Origin: Fidelibacterota bacterium
Lineage (GTDB): Bacteria; Marinisomatota; Marinisomatia; Marinisomatales; UBA1611
Assembly (NCBI GenBank): GCA_002718285.1
Contig: PBAR01000008.1
Location: 1-19,701 of the forward strand
DNA length: 19,701 nucleotides
Direction of reading: 5' to 3'
In this document: positions 16,176-19,701 of the stretch, one piece after another
Numbering within the stretch: position 1 is the first letter of the stretch
Layout of the letters: the number at the start of each line of letters is the position of its first letter
Position numbers and translations under genes: made by a program
The notes under the pieces: model-generated
Database searches by the model: none
What the model saw: only the letters and a program-made list of their open reading frames with translations
Told to the model about the DNA's origin: nothing

Positions 16176-16511
16176 ATGACTCCACAAATAGTTATTCTAA
16201 TAATAGTTATAGCAATACTCATATATGCTTTTTCTACTCACGGAGAGAAAGAAATGAGTGAAGCAAAGCATATTAGAAATCAGTTTAAAAGGAAAAAAGC
16301 AGCATCTGCAAATGAAGATGTAGTCTCTTATGGGCAGGTTCAAGAAAGAAAAAACGAACTTTTCGATGTAATTGATACTAACCTAGGTGAACATCCAAAA
16401 CAATCTGAACAACTTAAGGAAATTATCACTGATTGGGCAGATCTTAAGGTAAAGTCATTTGAAAACAGACGTTCCTGGGTTCGTAAACCAAATCAAGATT
16501 CTGACTCTTAA
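16176..16511 (+). CDS. Small single-span membrane protein, partner of the SLC13-type transporter
   Basis: I do not recognise the family. 111 residues. One N-terminal membrane helix (3-20, PQIVILIIVIAILIYAF) is followed by a strongly charged cytosolic part with probable helices: KHIRNQFKRKKAA, then QVQERKNELFDVIDTNL and SEQLKEIITDWADLKVKSFE, and a polar tail ending DSDS. The positive residues after the helix place the N-terminus outside and the bulk inside. It starts 14 bp after the transporter stop with a strong ribosome binding site, so the two are made together, perhaps as a transporter and an accessory subunit. This pairing is inference from layout. The gene converges on alr with only 8 bp between stops. 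Confidence 0.8.
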   Translation: MTPQIVILIIVIAILIYAFSTHGEKEMSEAKHIRNQFKRKKAASANEDVVSYGQVQERKNELFDVIDTNLGEHPKQSEQLKEIITDWADLKVKSFENRRSWVRKPNQDSDS

Positions 16512-16519
16512 AAAACCAA

Positions 16520-17632
16520 TCAATTTAAAACGATGTAGTCTGTCCTGCCATGTATAGCTGTAAGTAATGCATATGATGTAGTGCCTGTATCCTCGGCAAT
16601 ACGTTCGACTGGAAGTTCATCGAGGTTTTTTTTCCCAAAGATTAAAACTTCATCTCCCTCTTTTGGCTCAGCATTGCCAAAATCCACCATAAACTGATCC
16701 ATACATGGTCTGCCTGCGATTTTATATTCTAATCCTTTATAGGAAACGAATCCGTTTTCATACCATGGTCTTGGGAAACCATCTGCAAAACCAGTTTGCA
16801 CGACAGCAATATTTGTATCTTTCTTTGTAGTATATACTCCACCATAACTAACCTTAGTACCAGCTAATACACGCCTGATATTTACAATAGGACCACAAAA
16901 ACTCATAACTGGTTTTACGTTTATATTCATGCTTATCCCAATAGAAGGATTAGCACCATATAGTAATAATCCAACACGAACTAAATTGAAATATGAATCT
17001 GAAAGGTTTAATATCGCACCGCTATTGGAACAATGAATATAGTGAAAAATAATACCAGCATTCTGCCCTTCATTAACCACTTGTTTAAACGCATTCAACT
17101 GTTGATATGCATAACTCAAATCATCTTCTTCGGCAGAAGAAAAATGTGAATATATGCCTTCCAACGGCAATTTTTTATTCTTTTTAAGGAAAGAAAATAC
17201 TGAATTAGATTCATTTAGGTCAAAACCTAGTCGTGTCATACCTGTATCAAACTTTATATGAAATCGAGGACATTTACCACTTTGTTCATACATATTCTGT
17301 AGTAGATTAATGTCCGCTACAGATGATGCACTTACAATAAAATTGTATTTTAGGGCTCGTTTAATCCAGTAATCCTGTATCCGCGAAAAGATAAGAATTT
17401 CATTAGAAATTCCTGCTTTTCGAAGATCTAAAGCTTCTTCAAAAGAAAATACTGAAAATGAAATACCTGGTTCATCTGCAATAGAAGAAGCAATGATCTC
17501 TGCACCATGTCCGTAGCCATTAGCTTTTACTACACAAAGAATAGGGCGACCTCCAACTTGTCTACGAATATTAAATAGATTCTCCTTTAATCGATTTATA
17601 TGTATATAGGCTTTAGGGCTAATTGAATTCAC
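16520..17632 (-). CDS. alr: Alanine racemase
   Basis: PLP enzyme that interconverts L- and D-alanine for peptidoglycan synthesis; cytosolic dimer. 370 residues, full length. K36 in VVKANGYGHG binds PLP. HIKFDTGMTRLGF (125-137) holds the K127 position that is carbamylated in many members. HCSNSGA (200-206) and VGLLLYG (220-226) are PLP-phosphate and barrel motifs. Y263 in VSYGGVY is the second catalytic base. GRPCMDQ (307-313) and TTSYALLTAI (351-360) complete the C-terminal domain. The start codon is GTG at 17632, confirmed by the family-like beginning SPKAYIHINRLKENLFNIR. It has no visible Shine-Dalgarno. It is separated from the ABC genes by 193 bp and is probably its own unit. D-Ala supply and NamZ both concern the cell wall, but no operon joins them. 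Confidence 0.96.
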   Translation of the reverse strand: MNSISPKAYIHINRLKENLFNIRRQVGGRPILCVVKANGYGHGAEIIASSIADEPGISFSVFSFEEALDLRKAGISNEILIFSRIQDYWIKRALKYNFIVSASSVADINLLQNMYEQSGKCPRFHIKFDTGMTRLGFDLNESNSVFSFLKKNKKLPLEGIYSHFSSAEEDDLSYAYQQLNAFKQVVNEGQNAGIIFHYIHCSNSGAILNLSDSYFNLVRVGLLLYGANPSIGISMNINVKPVMSFCGPIVNIRRVLAGTKVSYGGVYTTKKDTNIAVVQTGFADGFPRPWYENGFVSYKGLEYKIAGRPCMDQFMVDFGNAEPKEGDEVLIFGKKNLDELPVERIAEDTGTTSYALLTAIHGRTDYIVLN

Positions 17633-17825
17633 GATTATTTTTTTTATTGAAGGAAACTAAACAACAAAATTTTTCTATTAATTAGAGTATTAGAAAATGA
17701 TTCCACTAATGAAATATATTTTAATTTTGATATTAATAAAGAGAGTTAAATATATGTTTGATATTTACAAAGTATATTTTCATCAAAAAGTTATATAAGT
17801 TTAATTGGAAATGAGTAAAAAAGGA
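17633..17825. other. Intergenic region upstream of alr
   Basis: 193 bp of very AT-rich DNA with no gene. It should carry the alr promoter on the minus strand. One candidate is TTGATG and TATCAA spaced by 17 nt (about 17785 down to 17757), but the -10 match is weak. Just after the permease stop there is CCTTTTTT without a preceding hairpin, so no convincing terminator. Confidence 0.4.
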
Positions 17826-18575
17826 TCATTGGTTTAGTTTTTTTTGTAACAATAAACCATTGGTAAAAAGCCAAAGTAAAAATATTATAAATATAATAGC
17901 AAAATTTGTCCATTCTATAACTCCCCCAGTAATAAATATCTGTAATGATTGATAAGGAAAAGACAATGGCTGTAACCTTAAAATAGATTCAATTGTAATT
18001 GGGAAAAAACCAAAATCAATAAGAAAACCATTGCCAAAAATGACTAAGATTATAATATAAATATTAGCTAATAAAAAAGGTGTGATATTATCAATAAGTA
18101 AAGAAATAGTTACAATCAAATTTCCTAAAATATACAAGTAAAGAATCAACTGGATTAGCAACATAAATAATTGAGATAATGATAATTGCAATGGTATTAA
18201 TATTGAAATTATCGATAGTGATATCAAACCAATAAATAAAGATTCAAAAACTGCAACAGTTAAATATCCAAATACTATGTTCTGCTTTGTATGAGGTGCC
18301 ATAGTGATATGGACAAGCATTTTTCGGTGAATTCTAAGACTGAAGAATTCTCTATATAAAAATGGAATCAAAGAAATAGAAGAAATAACAAATATTAATC
18401 CAGGAGTGACCCAATGCTCAAATGGGATTCCAGTTAGGCTATGAATAAATATATTCTTAAAAGGAAAAACTATCATGGAAACTAATATTATGGGTCCCAC
18501 AAATAGGAAAACTAAACTTACCATCCATCTATTTTTCCAAAGCCAAAGTCTACGTTTTAATAAAGCATATATCAT
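17826..18575 (-). CDS. ABC-2 type transporter permease
   Basis: A 249-residue integral membrane protein with about six hydrophobic segments (about 18-38, 54-72, 100-128, 134-160, 164-186 and 223-243). It begins with a basic amphipathic stretch (LLKRRLWLWKNRW), as in ABC-2 exporter permeases. Its ATG overlaps the ATPase stop as ATGA (18572-18575), so it is the translationally coupled membrane half of an ABC transporter. Substrate is unknown. Homodimer formation with two ATPases is the usual arrangement. C-terminal tail LLLQKKLNQ. It is very rich in Ile and Leu, as expected for an AT-rich membrane gene. Confidence 0.85.
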   Translation of the reverse strand: MIYALLKRRLWLWKNRWMVSLVFLFVGPIILVSMIVFPFKNIFIHSLTGIPFEHWVTPGLIFVISSISLIPFLYREFFSLRIHRKMLVHITMAPHTKQNIVFGYLTVAVFESLFIGLISLSIISILIPLQLSLSQLFMLLIQLILYLYILGNLIVTISLLIDNITPFLLANIYIIILVIFGNGFLIDFGFFPITIESILRLQPLSFPYQSLQIFITGGVIEWTNFAIIFIIFLLWLFTNGLLLQKKLNQ

Positions 18576-19498
18576 TCCAATCCACCACCAGCAAATTCAG
18601 AATCAAGGAGGTCTTTTAACCCGAGTTTTTTAACCCCGAGATCTAACATAACTTCTCCATATGCCAAGCTAGCGACATCAAAAAAAACACTCCGTGTTCT
18701 TCCATAAAAATGAAAAGAATTATTCAAACGATTAGGAGAGATTACTGTAGGGACACTGCACAATTTCTTATACAACTCATCTGATAATTCATTGAACTCA
18801 ATTTGGAACTGGTGATAATCCAAAGTACTTTTTAATAACATATCAATATGACCGTCCATTATAATTCTTCCATCTTTAAAAACTAATATTCGGTCATGTG
18901 CATCCTCTACTTCGGTAAGTGAATTACTTACATAAATAATTGACTTTGTCCCTCTTAATTTTTTCAAAAGATCCCAAGTAATACGATTTGACTCTGCGTC
19001 CATGTAACCAGTTGGTTCATCGATGATCAATACATCGGGGTCATGTACTAATTCTCTAATTAACATTGTTTTTTTCTGGATTCCATGAGAAACATCGCGA
19101 GCCAGTTGATCTAAAAAAGGATTCATTAGTAAAATATTTGAATATTTTAATATTCTGGATTCTGCTTTATCTTCTGTAACGTTAAATAAATTTGCTGTAA
19201 ATAAAATATTTTGCTTTAAAGTTAACCAAGGATCCAAATCTGTGGCATCTGGAACATATCCTACTAATTTTCTAGTTTCGTTTCGCCTCTTATCCATATC
19301 TAAACCATGGATAAATACCTGACCATAGTCTGGATTTTCAAATCCAGATAATAGTTTTAATAATGATGATTTACCTGAATCATTTGCACCAACAATTGCA
19401 ACTAAACTACCTCTTTCCACGCCAAAAGTAAGACCAGCTAATATCGTTTTATTACCGACTAATTTTCCAACCTTTTTTAAAGTAATGCTTGCTTCCAT
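18572..19498 (-). CDS. ABC transporter ATP-binding protein with altered H-loop
   Basis: A 308-residue cytosolic ATPase for the permease that follows. Walker A is GANDSGKSS (37-45). The Q-loop region GYVPDATDLDPWLT (80-93) has Asp where Gln or Glu is common. The signature is VSHGIQ (136-141) instead of LSGGQ. Walker B with catalytic Glu is VLIIDEPT (156-163), and the D-loop is MDAES. The switch segment reads IYVSNSLTEVE (188-198), aligning with LSSHILSEVE-type sequences, so the H-loop His is Asn192. A C-terminal extension of about 85 residues (225-308) resembles the regulatory tail of ABC-2-associated ATPases. The gene starts 5 bp after the polA stop. Export of a lipid, drug or polymer is typical of the class; nothing here chooses. 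Confidence 0.9.
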   Translation of the reverse strand: MEASITLKKVGKLVGNKTILAGLTFGVERGSLVAIVGANDSGKSSLLKLLSGFENPDYGQVFIHGLDMDKRRNETRKLVGYVPDATDLDPWLTLKQNILFTANLFNVTEDKAESRILKYSNILLMNPFLDQLARDVSHGIQKKTMLIRELVHDPDVLIIDEPTGYMDAESNRITWDLLKKLRGTKSIIYVSNSLTEVEDAHDRILVFKDGRIIMDGHIDMLLKSTLDYHQFQIEFNELSDELYKKLCSVPTVISPNRLNNSFHFYGRTRSVFFDVASLAYGEVMLDLGVKKLGLKDLLDSEFAGGGLE

Positions 19499-19503
19499 TT
19501 AGT

Positions 19504-19701
19504 TTAATGCGCCTCGTACCAGTTATCTCCAATACCATATTCTACTATTACTGGAACAGTAAGATGTAGTGCTTGTTCCATTTTATTCTTCACTAATTTA
19601 ATCAATGTTTCTTTTTCTGAATTAGGAAATTCAAAAAGCAATTCATCATGAATTTGTAAAATCATTTTCGACTCCATTTTATTTTTTATAATATTTTTGT
19701 A
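19504..19701 (-). CDS. polA: DNA polymerase I, C-terminal end (runs off the right edge)
   Basis: The last 65 codons and the stop of a family A DNA polymerase. The translation contains MILQIHDELLFEFPN, the polymerase motif C (VHDE-type) with a catalytic Asp-Glu pair, followed by helix ETLIKLVKNKMEQAL and the typical ending VPVIVEYGIGDNWYEAH. This is the thumb-to-palm end of the enzyme that fills gaps and removes primers. The 5' part lies outside the window, so the presence of exonuclease domains cannot be judged. It is followed after 5 bp by the ABC ATPase gene on the same strand. Confidence 0.95.
   Translation of the reverse strand, partial: YKNIIKNKMESKMILQIHDELLFEFPNSEKETLIKLVKNKMEQALHLTVPVIVEYGIGDNWYEAH

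Overview
The window is AT-rich (about one third GC by eye). It reads like a Gram-negative member of the FCB group, most likely a marine Marinimicrobia (SAR406)-type or Bacteroidota-like genome. The reasons are a TonB-dependent receptor with a carboxypeptidase-regulatory N-terminal domain, a secreted nuclease ending in a type IX secretion (Por)-like tail, a beta-propeller/Y_Y_Y sensor, an outer-membrane barrel-like protein, and few recognisable Shine-Dalgarno sequences. The taxonomic call is inference; no rRNA or tRNA gene is present.

Layout. Almost everything is on the minus strand, so transcription runs from high to low coordinates. From the right: the last 65 codons of DNA polymerase I, an ABC ATPase and its ABC-2 permease (4-nt ATGA overlap), then alanine racemase. 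A plus-strand island follows (14587-16511): a divergent SLC13/DASS-type transporter and a small single-membrane-span protein with a strong Shine-Dalgarno. Back on the minus strand come a NamZ/DUF1343 N-acetylmuramidase, an unknown barrel-like outer-membrane protein and a UMF1-type MFS transporter, tightly packed. Next is a 65-nt irregular RNA hairpin, then a hotdog acyl-CoA thioesterase, acetyl-CoA synthetase, leucyl aminopeptidase and a secreted endonuclease/exonuclease/phosphatase. The left end holds a STAS protein, a large propeller sensor fused to a SpoIIE/RsbU-type PP2C phosphatase, and the first 294 codons of a TonB-dependent receptor.

How the genes may work together. NamZ, the barrel-like protein and the MFS carrier look like a peptidoglycan-fragment processing and uptake unit. 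The thioesterase, acetyl-CoA synthetase and aminopeptidase are acetate/acyl-CoA and peptide turnover genes. The left end looks like a partner-switching signalling module next to an outer-membrane receptor.

The most interesting points are: a STAS protein lacking the usual phospho-acceptor Ser/Thr beside a PP2C phosphatase; a DASS transporter with both SNT motifs replaced, paired with a small membrane protein; the 65-nt hairpin upstream of the thioesterase/acs operon; the NamZ-barrel-MFS cluster; and an ABC ATPase with Asn in place of the H-loop His. No gene-free stretch exceeds 300 bases. The largest, 10106-10372, holds the hairpin.
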